A stretch of DNA of 64,000 nt from Phallus indusiatus (taxonomy: Eukaryota > Basidiomycota > Agaricomycetes > Phallales > Phallaceae). The position numbers and the translations under genes are program-made. The stretch covers positions 434,001 to 498,000 of the forward strand of contig JAQFWX010000020.1 of the NCBI GenBank assembly GCA_027605045.1, written 5' to 3'. The notes beneath the pieces are model-generated. The model ran no database searches and was not told the DNA's origin. It saw only the letters and a program-made list of their open reading frames with translations. Positions 10,155-20,072 of this stretch are shown here, piece by piece (the first letter of the stretch is position 1; each line of letters begins with the position of its first letter).

Positions 10155-11233
10155 TGTTAGGGCTACTCAGCTCACACTAGAGGGAGGGGATCCTAAGGGA
10201 ATATATTGGAAGGGAAACTAACTACTCACCTAGAGGGAGGGGATCCTAAGAGAACAAGCTTAGGGACCCTCACTCTAGGTACAGCTACTATATACATAAA
10301 ACGACGACGCGGCGTGCGGCCCTGACACAGCTAAGTGTGTCAAGCGCCGTGTTCCGAGCCTATCCCGGATAAGTCCGGTCTAGTACGTAACACGTGCGTG
10401 CGGATAAAGAGAGTACGGAGAGTACGGGTGTGAGGGACTTGGCTTCAGCTTGTATGCTGCGCCCACTCGCCCAACTTCAGTTATCCCTCGATTTCAGAGA
10501 ACGAGAGAAGTACGTAACTAGTACGCACAAGTCCGACATTAAGTACGACGACGAACTTAGATTGCCCAAGAGGTCTGACGACGACTTGGGACTTAAACTA
10601 CGTACAAGTCCGCAACTAAGTACGAGACGAGCACGCAGAGTACGGAGAAGAACAGAGACGGAGTAGATAAGAGAGAAGAATAGATTATATTCTGACTGAG
10701 GAATCCCAGCTACGAAACTGGGGCTTAAATACATGAGTATAAGGTGCCTATGCTAAAAGGAGAAAAGGATAAGAAAGGAATGGTGGTTTCTAAGACGGAT
10801 AGAACGGGCAGAGTCCGGACTAACCGAACCCCTGGTTAGTCAGGACATCGAGCGGACAACCCCCATTTGGAAATGAGCGGATCGGAGGGCTGTGCATAAA
10901 GTACGGAGTAGTACGCACGTCGTACGAGATGCGTACTTGGGGGGGAGATAACGGATCACGGGGTGTGACTTACGTAAAGCTCCGGAAAAGGTCACGGGGC
11001 ACGCCGGGCGTGACAAAGTGCCAGGCGCCCAAGCCGAACCTAAGCGACGTGATGTCACGGGCATCACGCCGGGTACGAGCGCGCGACGCGCGCGAGTAGA
11101 GAAAGTGAAATAGAGGCAGAACAAGGAAACGGAGAGTGAAAGTAAAATATGGAAATGATAAATAAAATAGAAAAGAAACGATGCCGATGATAATAAATAA
11201 GAAAATGAGAGACGGCGGTAGCGTACCCTGACA
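10155..11233 (+). mobile_element. Solo LTR, family D copy 2 (TSD CTTTC), split by nested LTR-E
   Basis: It begins TGTTAGGGCTACTCAGCT and ends TAGCGTACCCTGACA, with CTTTC at 10150-10154 and 11234-11238. Without the nested LTR-E and its duplicated bases it is 396 bp, the same as the copy at 16146-16541. The motif tagagggaggggatcctaag occurs twice in its first 110 bp. Confidence 0.92.
10338..11015 (+). mobile_element. Solo LTR, family E copy 2 (TSD AAGTG), nested in LTR-D
   Basis: The 678-bp element runs from TGTCAAGCGCCGTG to GGGCGTGACA, with AAGTG at 10333-10337 and 11016-11020. Those bases are LTR-D sequence, so this insertion is later than LTR-D copy 2. It is nearly identical to 4393-5069. 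Confidence 0.92.
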
Positions 11234-11276
11234 CTTTCCATTTCAAGCATGTCTGTCTGACAGCGAAGCAGTTGCC

Positions 11277-11675
11277 TGTCAGGGTACGCTACCGCGTCCC
11301 CTCATTTTCCTTATTTATTATCATCGGTATATATTTATTTCTATTCCATTTACATTTCCCGTCCATTACTTTCACTTTCCGTTTCCTTGTTCCGTCTCTA
11401 TCTCACTTTCTCTACTCGCGCGTGTCGCGCGCTCGTACCCGGCGTGATGCCCGTGACATCACGTCGCTTAGGCTCGGTTCGGGCGCCTAGCACTTAGCTG
11501 TGTCAGGGCCGCACGCCGTGTTATCGTTTTTCATGTATATAGTCGCTATCCCTAGAGTGAGGGTCCCTAAGCTTGTTCTCTTAGGATCCCCTCCCTCTAG
11601 GTGAGTAGTTAGTCTTTCCTTCAATATATTCTCTTAGGATCCCCTCCCTCTAGCTTGAGCTGAGTAGCCCTAACA
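11277..11675 (-). mobile_element. Solo LTR, family D copy 3, inverted (TSD TTGCC)
   Basis: It is the reverse complement of the other D copies: it starts TGTCAGGGTACGCTACCG and ends CTGAGTAGCCCTAACA, 399 bp, with TTGCC at 11272-11276 and 11676-11680. It lies only 43 bp from copy 2, so the two form a large inverted repeat. Confidence 0.92.
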
Positions 11676-11949
11676 TTGCCAGTCGATGCCCTGGTATTGA
11701 AGTTTGTCTTGGTAGTGGTGCCCACAGATTCTGCCAGGCACGGCGCGTGTTATATCGTGCCTACCGTGCTTCACTTAGACTGGAATGATTGATTTAAATA
11801 GCCAAAGAACTTCATGTTGCATTTTATTCTTTGTAGCAGATCCTGCATAAAATTTCTTAACGTAACTAAAGTATGTCCTTGCGTTTTGGTTATTGATTAC
11901 CTATATGAATTAGTCCTTACCCACCAGCACCAGCGACATTATCACTTAC

Positions 11950-12816
11950 TGTCAAGTACAGATATCCGGGAACGGTAATAGATACTGTAATGTATTTTAG
12001 TCGCTGAATATAATACCAATAACTGTCACCGTTGGTTGACAACAGTCAGGACTTGGCCTCAATCTATAAGAGATTGTGCCACGACAGTCTTCTTCAGGAT
12101 TTGTCCTGACGTTCGTCACGAGCGTCGAGTTCGTCAAGGACGTTACGGATATGTGCGTTCCGAGCTTCGAGAGCCGCGAGCTGTATCTCGTATTGAATGA
12201 TATCAAGCTCAACGATAATGAAGAAAGCTTTGAGATGTAACTCTCGGCAACGACGGATGGCTTCCGTCGCTGCAAGTCTCGAGGAACGATCTCGACGTTC
12301 AATGATGAATAGAATAGAGAAGGAGAGTTGTTATAGAGATATCGAACTACGTTCGATATTAAGTCTGAAGAACTATCTACGTGTATGCTAGGGTTTATAT
12401 ACACGTCAGATAAATAATTCTAGCTCAGTTCGAAATAGATTCCGAACTTGAGAAATACAAACAAGTCGTGAGATTCGTAAGTTACATCAATATATGCAGG
12501 GTATGATGTCTCATGTGATGAACATGAGGTGTGCAGGGATGAGAGCTGTGCATACATGGACCTACGTTCGTCATCTATGATCTCATAACCGGAACGTGCG
12601 TGGAATATTCTAGAAAGGGCTTTCCGCGGGTGTTCCAGGAGTTTAAGAGAGACGGGTACGTCTCTATTCGAGTTGCGAGGTTGATGGGGATGACTGAACG
12701 CAAAGGTCTTATCGTGAGTGATGTAAGCGAGATAAGATTACGGAGATAAACGGTAAATGATCGGATATGGATTACGTAACGTTACCGGAAGTGATGTCAT
12801 GAATCGGATCATGACA
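11950..12816 (+). mobile_element. Solo LTR, family C copy 2 (TSD CTTAC), next to a start codon
   Basis: The 867-bp element has TGTCA/TGACA ends, with CTTAC at 11945-11949 and 12817-12821. It ends 12 bp before the ATG of the plus-strand pseudogene, separating it from its former 5' leader and promoter. Confidence 0.92.
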
Positions 12817-12828
12817 CTTACTTTCAAA

Positions 12829-15800
12829 ATGCAACTCACCTCCGACTCTGAACTCATGAAGAATCAAAAGCATGCGGACGTTATGGCACCCGATTCCGCA
12901 TTCGAAGTCCTTCAAGCGACTACTGGTGATGCTCTTTTCTTCTCCATTGGAACCGACAATGTTTTCTATGTCACTCGAGAACAAAGGGACACTACAACCG
13001 GCTGGACCAGACTTAATCTATCGTCTGCTTTATCTTCCCAGTATGGAGGTGCAGCTATAACAGCCAAATCTCCGTTACGCAAAATGCCCAAACGCAGGCA
13101 TTTGATGTTGTCCTTGTTGTCACTGTCTCAGGATCCGATCACCTTCACTATTCTCTCGGCAACTCTGCTGATCCATCTGCATGGGCAGGTGGTATTCCGT
13201 GGACTGCAGCACCATTTGATGCTGCCGGAAAGACCGCACCCTCTCCCTTGACAATAGCAGACATCCTAGTGCTGCAGTTCAGTCCCGATGTCAGTGTTGT
13301 TACAGAATGCTGCTTCGTGGATATCATATGCACTCCAGGAGATCCTCTCAAACTCCTTGACCGTTACTACATTCTCCCCGGAGCTTCTCCTCAATGGTAC
13401 ACTCATACCCTAGCTGTAGACCTTTCCGCAGGGTCAGTCTCCAACTGCCTAGGTATACAAACTGGCGACTTTGTTGGCAGCATATACACCTTTGGTTCAA
13501 TTTCATCCACGCAGGAAATGCTTTTCACCCCTCAGTACAACTACTTCAACCAAAAGGTCGCCCCTACTCCAGCAATACTCCCAGTGCCGACGGGTGCTTC
13601 TGCTATGGCTTCCGCATTGAACGGCAGTGGTGTCAGCAATCTTTTCGTTGTTGGGAGCACCGGTCTTTACGTGTTTACTCCGGACAACCAGCATGGAAAG
13701 CCTTCGGTTCAAGTCATCTCCACAGGTGTTTTTGCGGGAGCCTCGCAGTTGTCTGCAGCCACATTCAACTCCACGACAGCCGTCTGGGCTGTTAATGCCC
13801 AGGGGGACCTATATCATACCAGTTGTCCTGCAGGCAGCGAAGGATCCTCATCAGCCTGGTCCACTCCCACTCCCCTTCTTAGCGGTGTCGAGATCTTTGC
13901 GTTCTATTTGAACCTGAACCATAGCAACAACGTTTTGTTCGCGCACACCAGTGGACAACAGCTCGTCCAGTTGACGCAGGACCCAATTTCAACCATCTAC
14001 ACACAACGAAGCATCCTTCTCCCTGCTACTGCTATCGACGATATGGTCGAATATAACAGCTTTACATCGACAATCACAATTCTAGGAGACAACAGTGTGC
14101 CAGCTTCGGGTACAGCAGTCACTCTGACATCTACCAGCACGGTACCAGTATATGTCGATAATGTCTACTATGTTCTGTCATCGACGGTGCCAGTGAACGT
14201 CACCTGCGATGCATCTGGTGTTCTGACGGTTGTGCAAGCAACACAATCATTATCGGCGGTGTGTTTCCGCGTTACGCTGGCAAGCAACACTTCGATCTTT
14301 CTGGACATCAATCCGATGTCAAACGCAATACAACGATTGTCGTCCATCCAATCGGGGACCGACCTCGGAAACATGCAGGTAACCGCCGCCGATGGTTCTA
14401 CCCATCCTCTCATACCATCCACTGCGTCTACCGATGATAAGAATAATGCAGCAGCCGCGATTCAACAACTCGTCCAAGCTGCCGGTTCTCTTCCTGCTGA
14501 CGGTTCGATAGCGGGATTCCAGTCTGTCGCAAATGCGGCAGTGGCACCGAAAGTTGCTGCAGTTAAAGAGAATGTTGTGTCCCTTTCAATAGCAGGGATC
14601 AACCTGGACCCTGGCAGTGTTTTCGGATGGGTGGAACAAAAGTGGGACGAAGTCACTAATTTTATTGTTCAAAAGGCAGGAGGTAAGTGTGGCTGTGGCT
14701 AATAAATACATTCTGGTGAAAAGAATAGATGGCTCACAGTGTAAATGCTAGAGGCATGGCAATTCATTTGCACCATAGCCGGCGAAGTGTACACCGTAGT
14801 CGTTAATTGCATCAGCGCAGTTGCCGGTGCAATCAAATTCGTCTTTGATAAACTCCAGGTTGCATTCGACGACCTCATCGCGTACTTGGGTTTCCTTTTC
14901 AACTGGGGCGACATCGTCCGTACCCACAAGGTTATAAAGAATATAGCTAACATTTATGTGCAACGAGCCATCAACAGCATCAGTTCTTTCGAGACGAAGA
15001 TTACCAACGCTTTCACCACCTTGGAAGCAAAAATCAACTCTTTTGCTGGTTTGCCCGACCCTGGACAAACCATCCAATCGCAATCCGCTTCCGCACAGTC
15101 TTCCAGTAACTTGAGCAATTCACCCCAGTCGACATGGGCCTTTTATCAAATGAAAAGTAACATGGGGTCTGCTTCATCCTCCTACACACCACCCGCGCCC
15201 GGTGCGTCTGGACTCTCACAAATTGGGCAATCAGAGCTGGCCGCACTTCAGGCTATGGGTAGTCAAATCAGCGCTCTGATGGGCAATTTGTTCAGTCTTA
15301 CTCCTACACAGATTATGAAACAGCTGCTCGGGATCTTCGCAGACGTCCTTTTGAATTCTGCCGAAAATCTCATTCTGAGCGCTCTCAATATTTTTCAGAC
15401 CCTCGTGTCTGACATAGCTGCCAGCCTCAATGCGACCATCGATATTCCTGTCATTTCAAGTATCTACAAGTCAGTGGCAGGCGAAAGTCTCAGTTTCATG
15501 GATTTGACTTGCCTCATTGCTGCCATACCCGCGACCATTGGATTCAAACTGGCGACGGGACAAGTTCCCTTCCCTGATAACTCTACCACGACAGCCCTTA
15601 TCAACGCCCCAGACTTTGCGACTCTTCAGAGTTTACTAGGATCGGGGGTGCAACAGAACGTAGTATCCAACAAGCAGGTACTATTAGCCGTCAACAACTC
15701 GACCAAGCCCGTTTCATTGATGGCAGATGCTAAACCACTGTTGTCTACGCTGGACATACTGGAAATAACAACCGACTGTGCCGCCACAATTTCCGCCATG

Positions 15801-16702
15801 TTCGTAGCATGGGTCAACGACAAGAAAAAAGCCGCAAACGGGAAGCTTCCCAATATTGCCACACTCCTCGCATTCGGGAATTTCCTTATCTACGTTTCTC
15901 CCAACTACCCTTCAGCTGCGGCAAGTTCATTAGCGAGCTGGGGCTTGGACCTAAACGACGCAATGACCGGAGCTGATATAATCAAGACTGGTCTCGACAC
16001 TCTTATTACAGACTCCGGCTATCAAAAATATGGGTCTCCCATCTTGGAGTGCGTCATCAATGCAGTCTGGCTTGTTGCAGATTGCGCCGAGATACTTCAA
16101 AACAGCGACCCCCAAACTTCCGACTGGCTCTCATTTGGTTCAAACTGTTAGGGCTACTCAGCTCAGGCTAGAGGGAGGGGATCCTAAGTACTATATTGGG
16201 CAATGGCTATACTACTCACCTAGAGGGAGGGGATCCTAAGAGAACAAGCTTAGGGACCCTCACTCTAGGTACAGCTACTATATACATAAAACGACGACGC
16301 GGCGTGCGGCCCTGACACAGCTAAGTGCCAGGCGCCCAAACCGAACCTAAGCGACATGATGTCACGGGCATCACGCCGGGTACGAGCGCGCGACGCGCGC
16401 GAGTAGAGAAAGTAAGATAGAGACAGAACAAGAGAACGGAAAATGGAAGTAATGGACGGGAAATGTAAATGAAATAGAAATAAACATATACCGATGATAA
16501 TAAATAAGGAAAGTAAGGGGACGCGGTAGCGTACCCTGACACAAACGTTTGTTTCGACACTAGTGGTATTTTAGCTCCCTTCGCGTCGCCAGATATCGTG
16601 GACCCGGAGATTGCTGCGGTCGTGTACACAATGTCGCAGATCCTCACGGTTTCCTATGGTTTGCTTTGTGGTGCTACAGGTATTGCTATTGGCGCGCAGT
16701 GA
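12829..16702 (+). pseudogene. Large two-part protein (propeller-like N-half, helical C-half), broken by frameshift and LTR
   Basis: The start is taken at 12829, the first ATG after LTR-C. The frame reads to about 13060, then the protein-like signal continues one frame over from about 13062 with no room for an intron, so an indel is likely. The coding sequence runs to 14682, a 69-nt GT-AG intron follows (14683-14751), then the second exon to 16145. LTR-D (16146-16541) interrupts it, and 16547-16702 finishes it with a stop at 16700-16702. The ancestral product was about 1,130 residues. The first half has recurring motifs such as DALFFSIGTDNVFYVT and VVTVSGSDHLHYSLGNS with Trp/Gly-rich turns, suggesting a beta-propeller or lectin-like fold. 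The second half is helical with hydrophobic stretches (FICTIAGEVYTVVVNCISAVAGA, MDLTCLIAAIPATIGFKLA). I do not recognise the family. Divergence from the 5089-9618 gene suggests they worked as a pair. Confidence 0.75.
16146..16541 (+). mobile_element. Solo LTR, family D copy 1 (TSD CAAAC)
   Basis: The 396-bp element begins TGTTAGGGCTACTCAGCT and ends TAGCGTACCCTGACA, with CAAAC at 16141-16145 and 16542-16546. It interrupts the last exon of the plus-strand gene and creates a premature stop at 16149-16151. About 50 original C-terminal codons continue after it. Confidence 0.93.
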
Positions 16703-17115
16703 TATCCTGAGTAAAAATATGAGTGGCAATTGAGATCGGATCGTTTTTTCACTGTTACCGTGTGTATGTAAATATGTATGATTAGTCCTGAAATCGGTAT
16801 TGGTACATAGCTTGGAACCTTGATGCGGACATTTGTGGATAAGCATGTGCTGTGCCGGATCGGAAATGTCGCTCAAAATCACTCTTGGGAGATTGGATAA
16901 ATTCCACAACTAGCGAGTGTAAAGTGAATGATTAGAATTGAAGAAATACGACGGACGGACGGTATATACTGACCGGAAGAGAGCTTAAAAAAGATGCTTG
17001 CGTTCGTCCACAATTTGAAAAAAAAACTAAAAACAATCGCCAATGCACGTAAAGACATGGCTCTGTCCACCAATAGACGTGAAACGTCATGCATATGTAC
17101 AAGCGGCGCAGAAGT
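16703..17115. other. Stretch with possible F-box gene remnants, otherwise nothing
   Basis: The minus strand here has Leu/Ser-rich open segments (for example around 16879-17094) that may be the eroded continuation of the F-box-like gene at 17116-17481, but I could not join them with confidence. Confidence 0.3.
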
Positions 17116-17481
17116 CTACTCAAATCTTTCCAAGGAAATCATATGCAAAAGCAATGAAAGAAACGAGGGTATGATTGACGAAGAGGTCGCACCAATGGGC
17201 ATGGTATACCTCACTATGGGTGGGAGTTGAACGTCGTCTTCGCTTGCATCAACGATTTTCAGAGACTGGATACCTCTAGCACAACGAGGATATTTAGCCA
17301 GATGAATCCAGACGTCTATTTTGCAGATATTGCAACGAATCCGCCGGTGATGGATATGATAAGGTAGAACGATAACGCCAAGCTCTCAACAAACGAGTGC
17401 TAAGAAAAGTAGATCGTTTGTTGGACCGACGAAATGAGTAATCTCATCCCAAAGCTCGAAAGGGAGGTCTATTTGGCGCAT
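17116..17481 (-). pseudogene. F-box protein fragment with in-frame stop
   Basis: From the ATG at 17481 the frame starts with a good F-box core (IDLPFELWDEITHFVGPTND, LLFLALVC), then hits TGA at 17388-17386. It stays open in the same frame for about 90 more codons, with the usual following pattern (VLPYHIHHRRIRC, WIHLAKYPRCARGIQSLKIV), to a stop at 17118-17116. F-box proteins recruit substrates to SCF ubiquitin ligases and are hugely expanded in agaricomycetes. The TGA replaces what could be a CGA Arg codon, a one-base change. Either the gene is dead or the sequence has an error. The C-terminal LRR-like part is short. Confidence 0.6.
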
Positions 17482-17624
17482 TTCCGGTTTTTAATGTGGG
17501 TACGTTTGAGTAAGAGATTGGCTGGCTCTTATATTTACCAGTTACTTTTGGGCTGCCAGTGCTAGTGACGGTGAACGTCTTTAGAACTCCACGATACAGC
17601 ATAGTCACACTGTCACAAATGCCG

Positions 17625-17720
17625 CGTTCAACCAAGTTGCAATGTAGGTTCGGCGCAAGCCGGTGAACTTCAGGTTCACACGTTCAAAGAACGGGCTTGG
17701 AGCAAATGCTTCCGCTAAGG
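17625..17720 (+). repeat. Dispersed degenerate repeat, copy 1
   Basis: It shares aggttcgg.gcaagccg and a ttcaaagaacgggcttggagcaaa block with the reverse complement of 18540-18670. It is probably an eroded small transposable element; its ends were not defined. Confidence 0.45.
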
Positions 17721-18539
17721 GGGGTAGCGTTTTCGAAAATTGTGAACTATTCTGTAAATAAATTTTGTATACAATATCACAAAAATAAACTACATATATA
17801 TTTAAATTTTTCAGAGGTATAAACATTATTTCTGCATTTACGTGGATCACCCAATTTCATGGTCAAGTTGGATGAGCGTCACGCGGAATGATCACGACAC
17901 GCCGCCTCCAAAAAAAATCCCAAAGACTCGGAAATTCTTGAGATGGTTGAAATAGTGAATCCGGACGAGTTTCAATAAGACACAAAGATTAAATTCATAC
18001 CAAACTATTTAAGAAACTGCAATCTTCTAGACAGTGAAATCACGTGATTTCTAAGCTTGAACAGGCTTGACGTTAAGTTTATTCACTGTTAAACCCCTGT
18101 AAATGTCGGAATAAATGAGTAAGTCGTGTATATTATGGAAGAGCTTCATGGGAAAAAATTGTATTTGTGAAGGTCTTCAAATATGTAGCGATTTAACGAG
18201 AGGCGCGACTATTTTCTGTTCCAGGATCACTTTGATAAGCTGGAGACGAACGGGTGAAGCATTTTCAAAAGTTAATATGATGAACAATAAGATAAATAAC
18301 ATGTTTTTTATAGATTTTGAATGAAAAATAAGGTCAAGATGTAAATAAGCGGATAAAATGGAAAAAACTGATTGCATGAAAAAAACCATGGCGCACTTGG
18401 ATACTAATTTCTTCCATTCTGACCGCCAAAACATGAAATATTTTCGGACCAGATAGATCGCTACATATCTCCTCTCTAATATGTCCCACATAAAGGAAGC
18501 GCAAAAATGAACATGGAAGACAGTAGAGACGAAAAGGCT

Positions 18540-18670
18540 ACCCCCCTTTGAGGTCGAGTTTGCTCCAAGCCCCTTTTCTGAACGCTCGAGAACGATGTCA
18601 CGGTGACCGACTGAGTCTCAATTCGGAAAAGCGGCTTGGTACGAACCTAGTTGCAATGTACAAGTTATGA
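18540..18670 (-). repeat. Dispersed degenerate repeat, copy 2
   Basis: The reverse complement contains aggttcgtaccaagccgc followed by ttttccgaattgagactcag, nearly the same as 29851-29905 on the plus strand. It also contains ggggcttggagcaaac, as at 17625-17720. Confidence 0.5.
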
Positions 18671-19084
18671 GAAACGGAAGTAAATCAATTTCGAACCGGA
18701 AGAATTGTCTGTATCGCAGCAGTCATAATGTTAGAAATTGGGTTTGAACAAGTCAGGATGAGTGGGTTTTTTCCCTGTACTGAGAAATTCGTCCTTTATC
18801 GATATATGTATCAACCCATTCGTAGCCAAGAAAACTGTTTGATGGACAGTAATGGACGCCTTTCATCTCCATCAGAAACACGAATTTACATCAATATTTT
18901 TCTTACTTACGTTACTCGCCTTTCCGAAACAAAGAACTCTGGATATATAAGTTTTAACGTGCGTCTACTTTATTGCTTAGAATATCTTGAAATTTCAAAT
19001 CGGTACGTGCTTACAGCTTTTTTACACTCGTGACAAAAGATACAAATGCAAAGAAGTCCTTTATTTTATATGGTAGACGCTGTC

Positions 19085-19740
19085 AGTCCCAGAGGTCATG
19101 ATCATTATCTCAAATCCTAACGCAGAAAAAACCGGTTCGGTGAGTAAGGAGGTTCAAATCATTTCATATTAAATACCCTTGAGTGTAAAAGTAAGGGAAT
19201 CAGTCTCGTTATTGGTATGAAACTCTTTCAAAAAGAATAACACGGGTGCCCCATATTTCCTACTTGAAAGATAGTGTTTGATTTTGGTATGTTTGACCAT
19301 GAGTTATTGTACGCGTAGTGCACGAGAGGATTATCGTTCGTTACTTGAATAAAATCGACCATGCTCGTCGGGCTACCTCGTTATAGATAAAATTGTGGGC
19401 CAGAAGTAATGAGGCGTGGGGTAAAGTGAAGGCTCGAAGGGAGAAAGTGTATGTATCATCACATTGTCAACTTGACAGAGCTTTCGCTCAGAAGCAGTGA
19501 GCGAGTACTGTATTGTCGGGAAACTGAGACGATACCGTTGCTGAGTCATGTGCAACTGTCGATCCTCTACTTCGAATTATGATCAACAAATAAGCTAAAT
19601 TTGCTGTTTGGAGACGATTGGTTGATTAACTTTGGAGTCTGAGGTGTTAAACATATCTGGCCGTGTGCTGAGCGCTGATCAGTGATCTGGGTTTCATATC
19701 TGGAGTACGTCCCCTCATCTGTAGGCCTCTAGACGAGTCT
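19085..19740 (-). pseudogene. Duplicated, frameshifted copy of membrane-protein exon 1 and its flank
   Basis: The block aligns with 2975-3480 and about 3795-3915. The exon-like part (about 19170-19365 minus) starts with the same ATG context and reads like paralogue A (FIQVTNDNPLVHYAYNNSW, then IPKSNTIFQVGNMG). It then shifts frame where one base of the GGGGA run is missing (near 19230) and stops shortly after. About 300 bp of the flank present at 3491-3795 is absent here. It is a dead partial duplicate about 16 kb from its source and directly downstream of paralogue B. Confidence 0.8.
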
Positions 19741-19779
19741 AGGGGACGTGCTCCGGAGCCTAAACCCAGATCACCGATC
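19677..19779. repeat. Imperfect hairpin, 39-bp arms
   Basis: Arms 19677-19715 and 19741-19779 are imperfect inverted repeats sharing gtgatctgggttt and acgtcccct, with a 25-base loop. The left arm is also present, unpaired, at about 3870-3910. Confidence 0.7.
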
Positions 19780-20072
19780 CGGGCCAAGCCTGAATCAATA
19801 TTTATTAGCATATATGTATGTACAAAGCGGAGCTTCAAGTTGCCCCCTTCGATGTAATTTAACGTGGTGTAAAACTACTTTTAATCGTGACCTTAGTCAT
19901 GACTATACACAGGAGGTTGACGGCTTTTCGATCTCAAAGACCACTCTGCAGAACTCGTCTCATCATATATCAAAGTCTGCCTGCCCAAACGAACACCACT
20001 ATCCATATATACCTCTTCATCGTCCTAAAAAATAACATGTCAATTTTCAATATATTTACACGCACGCACATC

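Larger units (their letters stand above)
9619..12828. other. Divergent intergenic region inflated by LTR insertions
   Basis: This lies between the start of the minus-strand pseudogene (9618) and the plus-strand pseudogene (12829). Subtracting the inserted elements and one copy of each duplication leaves about 850 bp of original spacer, which probably held a shared divergent promoter. The open frames at 9824-10146 show no recognisable domain. Confidence 0.55.
17482..19080. other. AT-rich spacer with dispersed repeat remnants
   Basis: No supported gene. It contains two copies of a degenerate dispersed repeat (about 17625-17720 and 18540-18670, in opposite orientation) and several short open frames lacking recognisable domains. 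Confidence 0.4.

Noticed and set aside
10155..11675. A single DNA transposon with very long terminal inverted repeats
   Set aside because: Each half has its own 5-bp duplication (CTTTC and TTGCC), so they are two separate LTR insertions.
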